From: Tangfeifania diversioriginum
GTDB lineage: Bacteria > Bacteroidota > Bacteroidia > Bacteroidales > Prolixibacteraceae
Assembly (NCBI GenBank): GCA_945873105.1
Contig: CAMCBW010000001.1
Coordinates: 62,001-126,000 of the forward strand
Length of the DNA stretch: 64,000 nucleotides
Direction: 5' to 3'
In this document: one piece after another, positions 25,590 to 34,756 of the stretch
Layout: every line of letters begins with the position of its first letter
How positions within the stretch are numbered: the first letter of the stretch is position 1
Translations under genes and position numbers: made by a program
Notes under the pieces: model-generated
Seen by the model: only the letters and a program-made list of their open reading frames with translations
Told to the model about the DNA's origin: nothing
Database searches by the model: none

Positions 25590-26201
25590 ATGAAAATCAT
25601 TAAACTTGTTATTTGGACTGTCGTCCTGATCTTTTTTACTGCCAATGCCTATTCACAACCCAAATTTGGGTTGCGTCAGGGAGCAGCCGTCACCACTTTT
25701 TCCGAGAAGGGTGATTTGCTTGACAACGATCAAATTACCTGGTCCTATGCTGCCAGCCTCTTTTGTGACCTGTCACTAACCAAATCTTTCGTCTTACAGC
25801 CTGAAATCAATTATCTCCGCAAGGGTCGCAACAATGAGACCTTCGAACTGAATACCACCAATCCAACTGACTATATGGTGAACTATTTGCAGGTACCCGT
25901 GCTGTTGCAATTCCGTGATGCCAGATCCATGGAAAAGTCAGGCTCCTATTTCTTCGTCAATGCCGGACCTTATGCTGCTTTTGCACTCAACAACCAGACC
26001 CGTCCTGACAATGGGGTTCTAATTTCGGATGCCAATGGTACCGACTGGGGTGCAACCTTTGGTGTTGGATACCAGACCCCAGTTTTCAAGCAGAATATCC
26101 GTTTCGACCTGAGGTACGACATGGGTCTTTCACAAATTGCCAACCAACCTTCAGATTATCGTTCCAAAGCGCTTAGTCTTACCATCGGAATTGTCCTGTA
26201 A
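25590..26201 (+). CDS. PorT-family outer membrane beta-barrel protein
   Basis: 203 residues, signal peptide ending at NAYSQ. The body alternates like a small 8-stranded barrel and carries the family pattern FGLRQGAAVTTF near the start, then FVLQPEINYLRKG, then YLQVPVLLQF, and ends in a hydrophobic strand SLTIGIVL. Proteins of this group (OMP_b-brl_2, PorT-like) are abundant in Bacteroidota outer membranes; most have no assigned function. It starts 11 bp after the NAD-binding-domain gene. Its last 46 bases overlap a leftward remnant open frame. Confidence 0.8.
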   Translation: MKIIKLVIWTVVLIFFTANAYSQPKFGLRQGAAVTTFSEKGDLLDNDQITWSYAASLFCDLSLTKSFVLQPEINYLRKGRNNETFELNTTNPTDYMVNYLQVPVLLQFRDARSMEKSGSYFFVNAGPYAAFALNNQTRPDNGVLISDANGTDWGATFGVGYQTPVFKQNIRFDLRYDMGLSQIANQPSDYRSKALSLTIGIVL

Positions 26202-26608
26202 ATAAGAAGTTTAGTTGGAGGTAGCCTGGTTGAGCCGGGTGCATTGCCTGCAGGTCTTGTCGTTCCAGGATTGGCAGGCCGGGTAGCACCGGAGGCTCCC
26301 CCCGATGGGCGGGTGGCAGGTCTTTTGTTGTAATTTCCGTTGACCTTGTTGTTGATTACCACATTGGTGGTGTTTCGCTTGCTGTGGTAATTGTTGAAAT
26401 TGTAGGTATTGTGAATGATGGTGGTATTCCCGCGGTAACCATATCCATGATGGTGGTGGTAATGGTTGTGTCGGTAAATTCCGATGGCTATGATCGGAAA
26501 CGGGAAGAAATAAGGTGGATAAACCCCCCAGTAATAGGGCGGGTAATAGGGCACGTAAACCGGCGAATAGACATATCTTACGATGGGAGTAGATTCAACC
26601 ACCACCAA
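26156..26608 (-). pseudogene. Remnant of a His/Tyr/Pro-rich envelope protein
   Basis: The frame has strongly biased composition: VYVPYYPPYYWGVYPPY, then NHYHHHHGYGYRG, then a Thr/Arg/Pro/Gly tail. This matches the low-complexity C-terminal parts of small exported Bacteroidota proteins that normally begin with a signal peptide. Here the frame opens with only a TTG codon and an in-frame stop lies 33 bases further upstream, with no signal peptide. Its 3' end overlaps the barrel gene by 46 bp. I read it as a 5'-truncated gene remnant; expression from the TTG cannot be excluded. Confidence 0.45.
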
Positions 26609-26713
26609 TGAGTAACGATACGACTTGGATTTTGAAAATCAAGTTTATCCTCCTCCCTGAACTTGCACAAAGAACTTTTTAAAGGGCTTAACCATTCCGG
26701 ATGATTATATTGT

Positions 26714-26721
26714 TAGATTTG
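26714..26721 (+). promoter_or_regulatory. -7 box TAGATTTG for the patatin gene
   Basis: An exact TAnnTTTG match 24 bp before the ATG at 26746. No convincing -33 motif was found at the usual distance. Confidence 0.5.
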
Positions 26722-26745
26722 TTAAAAACAAAATAATTGGAACCA

Positions 26746-28992
26746 ATGAGAAGCTCATTTGGCAAGAATGTACTGATTACCTGCTGTCTGGCATTTCTAA
26801 TCTTTCAGGTGGCATTGGCGCAGCGCCCCAAAATTGGCCTGGTTTTGAGTGGCGGTGGTGCAAAGGGGATTTCGCACATTGGGATATTGCAGGCGATTGA
26901 CAGTGCCGGATTGAAGGTGGACTACATCACCGGAACCAGTATGGGAAGCATCATCGGAGGGTTGTATGCTGTGGGTTATTCAGGAAAAGATATTGAGAAG
27001 ATTTCCAATAACCTGGACTGGGATGCCATCTTGAGCAACAAACCCAATTATTCACAGATTGGCATCGAAGAGAAAGATGAATATGGGAAATATTCGGTTG
27101 AACTAGGGCTGAAAGATTTTAAACCTCAGTTTGGTACGGGGTTGATCGAATCAGAATCGCTCTGGCTTACGCTCAGCGAATTGTTTATGCCGGTTTACAA
27201 CATCAAGGACTTTTCAAAATTCAATATTCCCTTCAAATGCATCTCTACGGATTTATCGGACGGCAAGGCAGTAGTCCACTCGAAAGGTGAGATAGTAAGG
27301 GCTGTTCGATCGAGCATGGCCATACCCAGTGTCTTTACAGCGGTGGATCATGATTCGACCAAGCTGGTGGATGGGGGGATCATCCGGAACTTCCCGGTAA
27401 AGGATATCAAGGAGATGGGAGCTGATATCGTGATAGGGGTGAACTTGTTTACCATGCCCGATATTTCCAAACTGAACAGCATCCTGGATGTTTTTTACCA
27501 GATCACCCAGTACCGGGATGCAGAAGACCTGGTGATGGAAAAAAAACTTTGCAACCTGATCATTGAACCACCAGTCGAGAAATACAGTGCAGCGAGCTTT
27601 GATGCAACCGATTCCATCATGAAAATAGGAAAGGAGATGGGCAATCGTTATTATCCCTATTTCAAACATCTGGCCGACTCACTCAACAAGATCTATCCGG
27701 TTGATTTCAATCCGAAAAACAGGTTGCCGAAAATAGACAAGATTGTTCTGGATGAGATCCGATACGAGGGGATCCAGCATACCAGTGCCAATATGTTGCA
27801 GCACAAAGTTCAGCTTAAACCTGGCGGAAAATATAGCGCAGCCGAGATCAGTGAGGGTTTTGAGAAGGCTTATTCCAGCCGTTATTACGACAATGTATAT
27901 TACGAACTGAAGCCCACTTCTCCCGGCCATGCAACGATGATTTGCAAGGTGAAGGAATCCTTGCTGACACAGCTGAAATTGGGTTTGTCCTACCACTCTT
28001 ACAGTGGAGCTGCCATTCTTGCCAATTTGACGGTGCGTAACCTCTTGTTCGACAAGTCGCGGTCGCTCCTGAAAATTGCTGCCGGAGAATATTTCAGGGT
28101 GTATGCAGAGCACAGTCAGACCTTCGGGGCAAAGGCCAACAACAACATCAACCTGAGCTACAGGATGGAAAACCTGCCTCTCTACCTTTACAAGGGGGAG
28201 TTGAATACGTCAAGATACAATGTTACCTACAACAAATTTGATTTGAATTACACCAGGGTATTCGGAATCAACTGGAGCCTTGCGGCAGGCATCAATTACC
28301 AGAAAACCAAGTTTGATCCTGATATTGCGGATCTACTGATGTTCGAGGGGAACTACAGGAACCTCTTTACCTATTTGCGAACAGAATCGAAAACAACAGA
28401 CCGGCCCAAATTCCCTACAGAGGGTTACACCCTCACCGCAGAAGCGGGAATGGCATTCCACCGACGGGCCAATATTAGTATTATGGATACCAACGGAAAT
28501 TCGATTGATACCTCTGAGGTGATCGATGGAAAACCTGCATTCTACCGCTTCCTGCTAAGTTATTCAAGGTTCCATCCTTTGAGTGAGAAGATGGTTTTTC
28601 TCTACAACCTGCAGGCAGGCCTTACCCTTCATTCACAGGACTTCATTTTTGATAACTTCTACATGGGTGGGGTACAGCAATTCCTCAACCGGCAGATGGT
28701 TTTCGTTGGACTGAATGAGGGGCAGATCATTACAACCTCCGTTGCTTCTGCACTGGTCGGACTGCAATACAATTTTAGCGGCAGCCTCTTTCTGACGGCG
28801 AAGGCCAATACTGCCATCTACGATTTCAGTACCCTGACAAAAGCTTATGACAAGGACAAAAGGAAGTCGATCAATGGTTTTTCGCTGGGACTTGGCTACA
28901 ACCTCAGTGTACTGCCCATGGAATTCAATGCCATGTATTCCCCTGAAATCGGGAAAATCTACTCCCATGTCAAGATCGGATTCTTCTTTTAG
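26746..28992 (+). CDS. Patatin-like phospholipase with Omp85-type barrel
   Basis: 748 residues from ATG 26746, preferred over the TTG at 26737. A signal peptide ends at VALAQ. The patatin domain (about 28-310) carries the glycine-rich oxyanion motif LSGGGAKG, nucleophile Ser65 in GTSMG and Asp209 in DGG, a complete Ser-Asp dyad. A POTRA-like region follows (about 330-410), then a C-terminal surface-antigen/BamA-type barrel ending in HVKIGFFF. This matches the PlpD-like type Vd secretion family, in which the barrel carries the lipase to or across the outer membrane. The role in phospholipid hydrolysis is family knowledge; the target membrane is unknown. It is a single gene with its own promoter. 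Confidence 0.9.
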   Translation: MRSSFGKNVLITCCLAFLIFQVALAQRPKIGLVLSGGGAKGISHIGILQAIDSAGLKVDYITGTSMGSIIGGLYAVGYSGKDIEKISNNLDWDAILSNKPNYSQIGIEEKDEYGKYSVELGLKDFKPQFGTGLIESESLWLTLSELFMPVYNIKDFSKFNIPFKCISTDLSDGKAVVHSKGEIVRAVRSSMAIPSVFTAVDHDSTKLVDGGIIRNFPVKDIKEMGADIVIGVNLFTMPDISKLNSILDVFYQITQYRDAEDLVMEKKLCNLIIEPPVEKYSAASFDATDSIMKIGKEMGNRYYPYFKHLADSLNKIYPVDFNPKNRLPKIDKIVLDEIRYEGIQHTSANMLQHKVQLKPGGKYSAAEISEGFEKAYSSRYYDNVYYELKPTSPGHATMICKVKESLLTQLKLGLSYHSYSGAAILANLTVRNLLFDKSRSLLKIAAGEYFRVYAEHSQTFGAKANNNINLSYRMENLPLYLYKGELNTSRYNVTYNKFDLNYTRVFGINWSLAAGINYQKTKFDPDIADLLMFEGNYRNLFTYLRTESKTTDRPKFPTEGYTLTAEAGMAFHRRANISIMDTNGNSIDTSEVIDGKPAFYRFLLSYSRFHPLSEKMVFLYNLQAGLTLHSQDFIFDNFYMGGVQQFLNRQMVFVGLNEGQIITTSVASALVGLQYNFSGSLFLTAKANTAIYDFSTLTKAYDKDKRKSINGFSLGLGYNLSVLPMEFNAMYSPEIGKIYSHVKIGFFF

Positions 28993-29012
28993 TTTTTAAT
29001 TGATCCTTACAT

Positions 29013-30545
29013 TTATTGTTTCAGCGCATAAAGCTTGTTCATGGTCGAAATGTAAAGCACCCCATTCGCCGCAACTGGTGTCGAATGAATGGGGCTGTCC
29101 AGTACGAGGGAGTCGAGTATTTTTAAACTTTTGCCCGCTTCAAGGATCCAGAAATCATTGCCACGTGATCCAACATAGACCTTCTTGTCGGCCACGAGTG
29201 CCGAACTCCAGGAGTCCATCTTCATTTTTTGGGCCCAGTAGGGTTTCCCGTTTTCAGCATCTATACAGTGAATGTTTTTCCCGCAATCGGTCACGTAAAC
29301 CAGCCCTTCATGGATTGCAGGCGTTGAGCCAGAATGTTGATCCAGGGGGAAAGACCATATTTCACCACCGTTGGTGATGTCTCCTTTTTTCGTGGCGTCG
29401 ATGCATTTGAGCCATGCTTTCTTTTTTCCCCACCAGATGTCGCCTCCGACGGTGAGGTAGATGCGGTTTTTGTAAAAGACCGGCATTCCATACGAGACAC
29501 TGGGTCCTTCTGTTCTGTTGTTCAGGTATTTGTGGATATTGTCCTTCGGGGCAGTGGGATCACAATCGAATTGCCAAATTTTCCTGAACGAATGCACTTG
29601 CGCCCGCGACACGGATGGGTCAAGGGCTTCGAATGCATACATTACACCATCCGGACCGGCAAAGAAGAGTTGTTTTTGTCCGTTGACAGTGCCCATGGCG
29701 GGCGAGGACCAGGCGGAGTGGAAGGTTTTGGGACCAAAATTTTCATGGTCTTTGGCGACGAGTCTACCGGTTTTCTTGTCCAGTGCTATCAGGCTGGGAG
29801 CTTTGAGGCCGGTCGTTTCGAGGTGTTTGTAATTTACTCCGTTGCAGGTGTTCAGGTAGAGAAAGTCGCCGTCCAGCAAAATGGAGGCATGGGGCGAATC
29901 GTGGGGACACAATCCCAATTCGAGTTTCAAATCGTAGCACCATAGGATGTCTGCATCTTTCAGGGTTACCTCTAAAGGAAACTGACCAGACAAAGCCATG
30001 TACCATCCCTCCCCCTGGAAGGTGCCGTCATTGCCGTCTGCCTGACCATTCAGGTCGAGGCAAAGCACCTCCGACCGGCTGGTAAGCACATAGACGCGGT
30101 CCTCCTCCACCGTCGGAGGAGAACAGATTCCAATCATCGGCCAGTCGTTGTGACGGTCTCCTTCGATCCGGGGAACGATCAGCTGCCAAACCAAACTGCC
30201 GTCGGTTTCGTTCAGGCAGAGTAGCGTGCCGCGGTCGCCTTCGTGGCGCGGATCTCGGAGGTCGGCATTGTTGGCACCAATCAAAACCTTGCCCTTTGAA
30301 ATCACCGGCGATGCATAGTTGTTGGTTCCTACCGGGACTACCCATTTCACATTTTTCCCTGTTTCTATATTGAAATTGGATGGAAGACCTGTCTCTCCGG
30401 AGACCATATTCCTGGTAAGTTTCTCTCCCCACTGGGGCGCATCATGGCCCTGGGCATGCAAAGCTGGCAGAAGGGAAAATTGAAAGCCTGTAACCAGTAG
30501 CAGAAGCATCAGGCGGTAAGGGAATTGCATTTTCATTGTTTTCAT
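29013..30545 (-). CDS. Secreted PQQ-type beta-propeller protein
   Basis: 510 residues, signal peptide ending near LHAQG. The protein is built from repeats typical of PQQ-binding-like (BamB-like) propellers: GTLLCLNETDGSLVWQ, SLIALDKKTGRLVAKD, GLVYVTDCGKNIHCIDAENG, GVLYISTMNKLYALKQ. No haem-binding motif and no calcium-aspartate signature of true quinoprotein dehydrogenases was seen, so an enzymatic quinoprotein is unlikely. A periplasmic scaffold or binding role is possible. It is convergent with the patatin gene (20-bp gap) and divergent from GH20. The start is ATG 30545; ATG 30536 is an alternative. Confidence 0.8.
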   Translation of the reverse strand: MKTMKMQFPYRLMLLLLVTGFQFSLLPALHAQGHDAPQWGEKLTRNMVSGETGLPSNFNIETGKNVKWVVPVGTNNYASPVISKGKVLIGANNADLRDPRHEGDRGTLLCLNETDGSLVWQLIVPRIEGDRHNDWPMIGICSPPTVEEDRVYVLTSRSEVLCLDLNGQADGNDGTFQGEGWYMALSGQFPLEVTLKDADILWCYDLKLELGLCPHDSPHASILLDGDFLYLNTCNGVNYKHLETTGLKAPSLIALDKKTGRLVAKDHENFGPKTFHSAWSSPAMGTVNGQKQLFFAGPDGVMYAFEALDPSVSRAQVHSFRKIWQFDCDPTAPKDNIHKYLNNRTEGPSVSYGMPVFYKNRIYLTVGGDIWWGKKKAWLKCIDATKKGDITNGGEIWSFPLDQHSGSTPAIHEGLVYVTDCGKNIHCIDAENGKPYWAQKMKMDSWSSALVADKKVYVGSRGNDFWILEAGKSLKILDSLVLDSPIHSTPVAANGVLYISTMNKLYALKQ

Positions 30546-30686
30546 ACAAAGGTCAATGAGGTGTTTCTGGAGGCCAAATCATTGCCCCTAAGGTAGGTAG
30601 TTTTATCCATAGTCCGGAGAGGTAGCCTTTTAAATTGCTTGGAGGACAAACAATTTTTAGTTATTTTGACCTTAAAATTCAAGACC

Positions 30687-32273
30687 ATGCGCATCCTGAT
30701 ACTATTGCTAATTTTGGCCGGTCAGTTTACACCAGGCTATTCCCAGAAATCATTCATCATTCCCCAACCTGCGGCTTCAAGTTTTACCACCGATAAAAAG
30801 ATGAATCTGGAAGAGATCCACTACTCCTGTGCTCCGGGGCAGGAGTTTTTGGTAAAGAATTTTGTACAACAACTGGCAGATTTTGGCATTGTTCTGAAGG
30901 GGTGTGAAAAATCATTGGCAAAAAAGGCAAACCTGTTACTGGTCCTGGATCCCAAAAGCTTGGTGGAAGAAGCGGAGGGTTACAAGCTGGTCATAACCCC
31001 AAAGCAGCTCCGGATCGTGGCCAAATCCGATGCGGGATTGTTTTATGGTTTGCAGTCGGTTCTCCAGCTGGCCGTTGCTAAACCCTTTGCGGCTGGTTTC
31101 GAATTATCTTGCGGAACTGTGCAGGATGCGCCGAAGTTTGGCTGGCGCGGATTGATGCTGGATGAATCCCGCCATTTCTTTGGCATGGAGAAGGTCAAGA
31201 TGCTACTCGACTGGATGGCCTTCTACAAGCTCAACCGCTTCCACTGGCACCTGACAGATGAGCCGGGATGGAGATTGGAGATCAAGGGGTATCCGCTGTT
31301 TACAACAGTTGGGGCGAAGGGAAATTTCCTTGACCGAAATGCTGAGCCAAAGTTCTATACCCAAAGCGAGGCCAAAGAGATCATTCGTTATGCGGCCGAC
31401 AGATTCATTGAGGTCATTCCTGAGATTGATATGCCGGGCCATGCCGCAGCCGCCAACCGTTCCTACCCCGAATTCAACGGCGGGGGGTCAGAAAAGTATC
31501 CTGATTTCACCTTCGATCCGGGGAAGGAGGGGACCTACACCTACCTGAGCAATATTTTGTGGGAAGTAGCTGCGATTTTTCCTTCCAGGTATATCCACCT
31601 GGGGGGAGATGAGGTCAATTTTGGGAACCAGCAATGGAACACCAATGCCGGGATTCAGGCTTTGATGCAGAGGCACCAGCTCAAGGATTTGCAGGCAGTC
31701 GAGTTTTATTTTCTACGGCGAATGACCGATACTCTTTCAACGATGAAAAAAACGATGATCGGATGGGATGAGATCGTCACTGCCGGCATTCCCGCCAGCC
31801 AGTGCAAAACCATGTGGTGGCGTCACGACAAGCCGAAGCAATTGGAGCTGGCGCTGCAGAATGGATACCACACCATTTTGTGTCCCAGGATCCCGTTCTA
31901 TTTTGATTTTGTTCAAAGCAATACCCATACCTCCGGCAGGTATTGGCAGAAAGCGTTTGCACCGGTAGAAAAGATTCTTGAATTCAAGCAATTGTACAAG
32001 GAACAGTTGACCAAATATCCCGAATTGATCGATGGGATACAGGCCAACATCTGGACCGAGACCATTCACAGCAATGAACGGCTGGATTTTATGACCTTCC
32101 CAAGAATGGCCGCACTGGCGGAAGCGGCCTGGGGCCAGGCGGATGCGGCAGATTTCGCTGATTTTATGCAAAGGCTGCAGCCCTCTTTCCGGCTATACCA
32201 GGTAAAGGGAATCCGCTATTTTGACCCGCAGCAACCGGAGGAGACACCGGAGATTCCGGCTTTGAAGAAGTAG
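30687..32273 (+). CDS. GH20 family beta-N-acetylhexosaminidase
   Basis: 528 residues from ATG 30687, which opens the signal peptide (ILILLLILAGQFTPGYSQ). The N-terminal GH20b domain runs to about residue 145. The catalytic barrel has GWRGLMLDESRHFFG, then FHWHLTDEPGWRLEIK, then IDMPGHAAAANRSYPE, and the catalytic Asp308-Glu309 pair in HLGGDEVNF, all intact. GH20 enzymes use substrate-assisted catalysis to release terminal GlcNAc or GalNAc. Periplasmic location is likely. It is monocistronic and ends at a 19-bp perfect hairpin shared with the convergent TonB receptor gene. Confidence 0.93.
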   Translation: MRILILLLILAGQFTPGYSQKSFIIPQPAASSFTTDKKMNLEEIHYSCAPGQEFLVKNFVQQLADFGIVLKGCEKSLAKKANLLLVLDPKSLVEEAEGYKLVITPKQLRIVAKSDAGLFYGLQSVLQLAVAKPFAAGFELSCGTVQDAPKFGWRGLMLDESRHFFGMEKVKMLLDWMAFYKLNRFHWHLTDEPGWRLEIKGYPLFTTVGAKGNFLDRNAEPKFYTQSEAKEIIRYAADRFIEVIPEIDMPGHAAAANRSYPEFNGGGSEKYPDFTFDPGKEGTYTYLSNILWEVAAIFPSRYIHLGGDEVNFGNQQWNTNAGIQALMQRHQLKDLQAVEFYFLRRMTDTLSTMKKTMIGWDEIVTAGIPASQCKTMWWRHDKPKQLELALQNGYHTILCPRIPFYFDFVQSNTHTSGRYWQKAFAPVEKILEFKQLYKEQLTKYPELIDGIQANIWTETIHSNERLDFMTFPRMAALAEAAWGQADAADFADFMQRLQPSFRLYQVKGIRYFDPQQPEETPEIPALKK

Positions 32274-32290
32274 CTGCGGCAGACCTGTCA

Positions 32291-32333
32291 GGTTACAGAC
32301 CTGACAGGTAGGTAACCTGTCAGGTCTGTAACC
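32291..32333. terminator. Bidirectional hairpin with 19-bp perfect stem
   Basis: GGTTACAGACCTGACAGGT (32291-32309) and its exact reverse complement (32315-32333) enclose a 5-base loop, and the right arm touches the stop codon of the leftward TonB receptor gene. The arms themselves contain the shorter palindrome-like ACCTGTCAGGT, and a further partial copy lies at 32283-32294. It sits between convergent genes, so it probably ends both transcripts. Confidence 0.75.
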
Positions 32334-34747
32334 TAAAACTTCATTTTGAACCCAAGATTGATGATCTGAGTTTCATAGTAGTTTTCATAGGTGGCCTTGA
32401 CTCCTTCTGCAAGGATCTCTTGTACCAATCCAGATTTGTTGAAGATATCGCTGGCCGAGAGGTTGATCTCTCCCTTCCCTTTCATAATTACCTTCTTGAT
32501 CCCAACATCAATGGAACTTCGGCCCAGTTGTTTTCCCTGCGGGATGTTTATGGGAGCATAATAGATTCCTGTAAGCTGGATGGTGTAATTTCTTGGCAGC
32601 GTAAGGGTGTTGCTCAACTTCATGTTCCAGGTATTGCCTGTTGATTCGCTGATGACAAAAGTGTGGGGATAGGGGAAGAGCAGTGCCCCTTCGTAGGCAG
32701 CTATTTTATTGTAATAGTAGTTGATGTTCCCGTTTACTTTCCAAATATCAAGCAATATTTGTGAGAGCACCAGTTCAACTCCCCTGTTGATGGCACTTCC
32801 GGTATTGGCATAGGTTTTTACCACCACATCGTACAGGGGATTGGTCTTGTCGATGGTGTAAACACGCATATAAGGATCGTTGATGTACCTGTAATAACCA
32901 GAAAGGTAGAGTGATCCGTTGTTCCAGCTGGTCTTGTATGCCATTTCTGCTGACTGGGTAAATTGGGGTCTTAGATAGGGATTTCCAACTTTGAGCAACT
33001 CGTGGTCATCGGATTTTGCAAATATCCGCAACTCAGGCTCTCCAGGTCTGTCAATTCTTCGGTTGTAAAAGAGGGAGATTTTGTTTTTGGGATTGAATTT
33101 GTAGCTGAGTCTAACATTTGGAAATAGTTCGAAATATTGGTAGGAGTCGTTTTGCTGGTAGTAAATGTTGGCAGGGTCCATCTCATAAAATACGGTGGTG
33201 AATTCAGTTCGTAAACCAGCTTCAATGTCGTATTTCGGTTTCTCATTGATAAAGTTAAGGTATCCGGCATAAACTGATTCACCCCAATGGGTCCATTTGC
33301 CCATTCCAGGATAGATGATCGTATTTTCGCCTGGGGTCACCGTGTAATCAACCGGAAGATTCCTGATCTGAAGTTTTGTCCCGGTTTCGAAACGGCCACT
33401 TTGGAGCGGCTTAGTGTAATCAACACCCAGGCTGGTGGTGTGTTCTGTTGCCAGAATATTGGTGATATCCCTGCTTTGCTGCACTTCAGAACTGTCGTTG
33501 ATGTAGTAGGTCTCGTCTTCCCATCCTTTGGTGTACTGAATGTTCGCACTTATTTTGTGCCCTGTTTGCGGAAAGCGGTGTTCGTATTGTGCAGTATAGT
33601 TCATGAAACCTGTGATCTCAATTTCGTTCCAGGCAGTCAGTCGGTAGCGTTGGTTGGTACGCAGATCCAGGTAGGGAACCTGTGCTGTATCGTTGTGTTT
33701 TTCCCAATCATAGAGTGCAGAGATTGTGAATGTATTGTTTGAATTCAGCAGGTAATCAAAACCTCCCTTCACGATGTAATGGATCTGTTTCCTGTTTTCG
33801 GGTACTTGCGAGATGGTGGCTCTTCCATCGTCATAGTACCTTGTAGTAAACTCATTGTTAGGTAGTTTCTTCTGTAAGAAAACTTCTGACTGGAAAAAGA
33901 GCTTAAATTTTTCTTTGTTGTAATTCAGATCCAGACTGGGGATCAATTTTGGAGTAGGGGAAAAGCTACCCAATTCAGTGGGCAGGTCGGTTTTTGGCTT
34001 GGTAAGGGCTCCCAACCCCAAGGCCAGCCCGGCACTTCCGTTGGTTCCTTTTTTCTGCTCTTTTTTGTAAAGGATGTTGACAATACCAGCCATCCCGGAG
34101 GCATCGTATTTGGCGGAGGGATTGTTGATTATTTCAATTCTTTCAATGTTGGCAGCCGGTATGTTGTCGAGTCCTTTCTGGTTGCCAAAACCGGTTAGGC
34201 TAGACTGCTTGCCATCAATCAATACAAGTACTTTGTCACTACCACGTAGAATAACCTTTCCTTCCTGGTCAATGGTCACTCCCGGCATGGTTTTCATCGC
34301 ATCAAGCACCGAACCTCCTGCCTGTGCTACCAGATCTTCCAATTCATAGGTTTTTCGGTTCATCTCACCTGCAATTTCACTCCGCTGAGCCACCACCGTG
34401 ACATCTTTGATCTGGGTGGGATTCACCTGAAGGAAGATTTTTCCCAGATCAAAATTGTTATTCAATTCCCCAACAAGTAGCTGTTTTTCATAGGGTAGGT
34501 ATCCGACAAACGAAATAGTCAGTTGGTATTCCCCTTTCTTGATATTGTGCAGTGTAAACCGCCCTTTTTCAGAGGTGATATTTCCGGCTACGAGCACATT
34601 GGCCATGTTATTGACAGCTACAGAGGCATATTCAATGGGAAGGTTATTGCTTTTGTCGAGAACCTGTCCCGAGATGGTCGCCATTGTCTGGCCATTTCCA
34701 TGCAGGATTAATGAAAGGAGACCACATATCAGCAAGATTTTTTTCAT
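32333..34747 (-). CDS. TonB-dependent receptor, CarboxypepD-regulatory plus outer-membrane barrel type
   Basis: 804 residues, signal peptide ending at HGNGQ. Residues about 20-110 form a carboxypeptidase-regulatory-like domain (ISGQVLDKSNNLPIEYASV). A plug domain follows (about 125-230, IERIEIINNPSAKYDASGMA, KVLVLIDGKQ), then a barrel of the OMP_b-brl_3 group ending in GFKMKF. This group resembles TonB receptors but many lack proven transport function. The gene begins 9 bp after the GH95 stop on the same strand, so the two form a transcription unit; uptake or sensing of a fucosylated glycan is inferred. It ends in the 19-bp hairpin. Confidence 0.87.
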   Translation of the reverse strand: MKKILLICGLLSLILHGNGQTMATISGQVLDKSNNLPIEYASVAVNNMANVLVAGNITSEKGRFTLHNIKKGEYQLTISFVGYLPYEKQLLVGELNNNFDLGKIFLQVNPTQIKDVTVVAQRSEIAGEMNRKTYELEDLVAQAGGSVLDAMKTMPGVTIDQEGKVILRGSDKVLVLIDGKQSSLTGFGNQKGLDNIPAANIERIEIINNPSAKYDASGMAGIVNILYKKEQKKGTNGSAGLALGLGALTKPKTDLPTELGSFSPTPKLIPSLDLNYNKEKFKLFFQSEVFLQKKLPNNEFTTRYYDDGRATISQVPENRKQIHYIVKGGFDYLLNSNNTFTISALYDWEKHNDTAQVPYLDLRTNQRYRLTAWNEIEITGFMNYTAQYEHRFPQTGHKISANIQYTKGWEDETYYINDSSEVQQSRDITNILATEHTTSLGVDYTKPLQSGRFETGTKLQIRNLPVDYTVTPGENTIIYPGMGKWTHWGESVYAGYLNFINEKPKYDIEAGLRTEFTTVFYEMDPANIYYQQNDSYQYFELFPNVRLSYKFNPKNKISLFYNRRIDRPGEPELRIFAKSDDHELLKVGNPYLRPQFTQSAEMAYKTSWNNGSLYLSGYYRYINDPYMRVYTIDKTNPLYDVVVKTYANTGSAINRGVELVLSQILLDIWKVNGNINYYYNKIAAYEGALLFPYPHTFVISESTGNTWNMKLSNTLTLPRNYTIQLTGIYYAPINIPQGKQLGRSSIDVGIKKVIMKGKGEINLSASDIFNKSGLVQEILAEGVKATYENYYETQIINLGFKMKF

Positions 34748-34756
34748 TGCATAAAT

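Noticed and set aside
29334-29945. 203-codon + strand frame
   Set aside because: It is antisense to the PQQ-propeller gene, whose repeats are clear.
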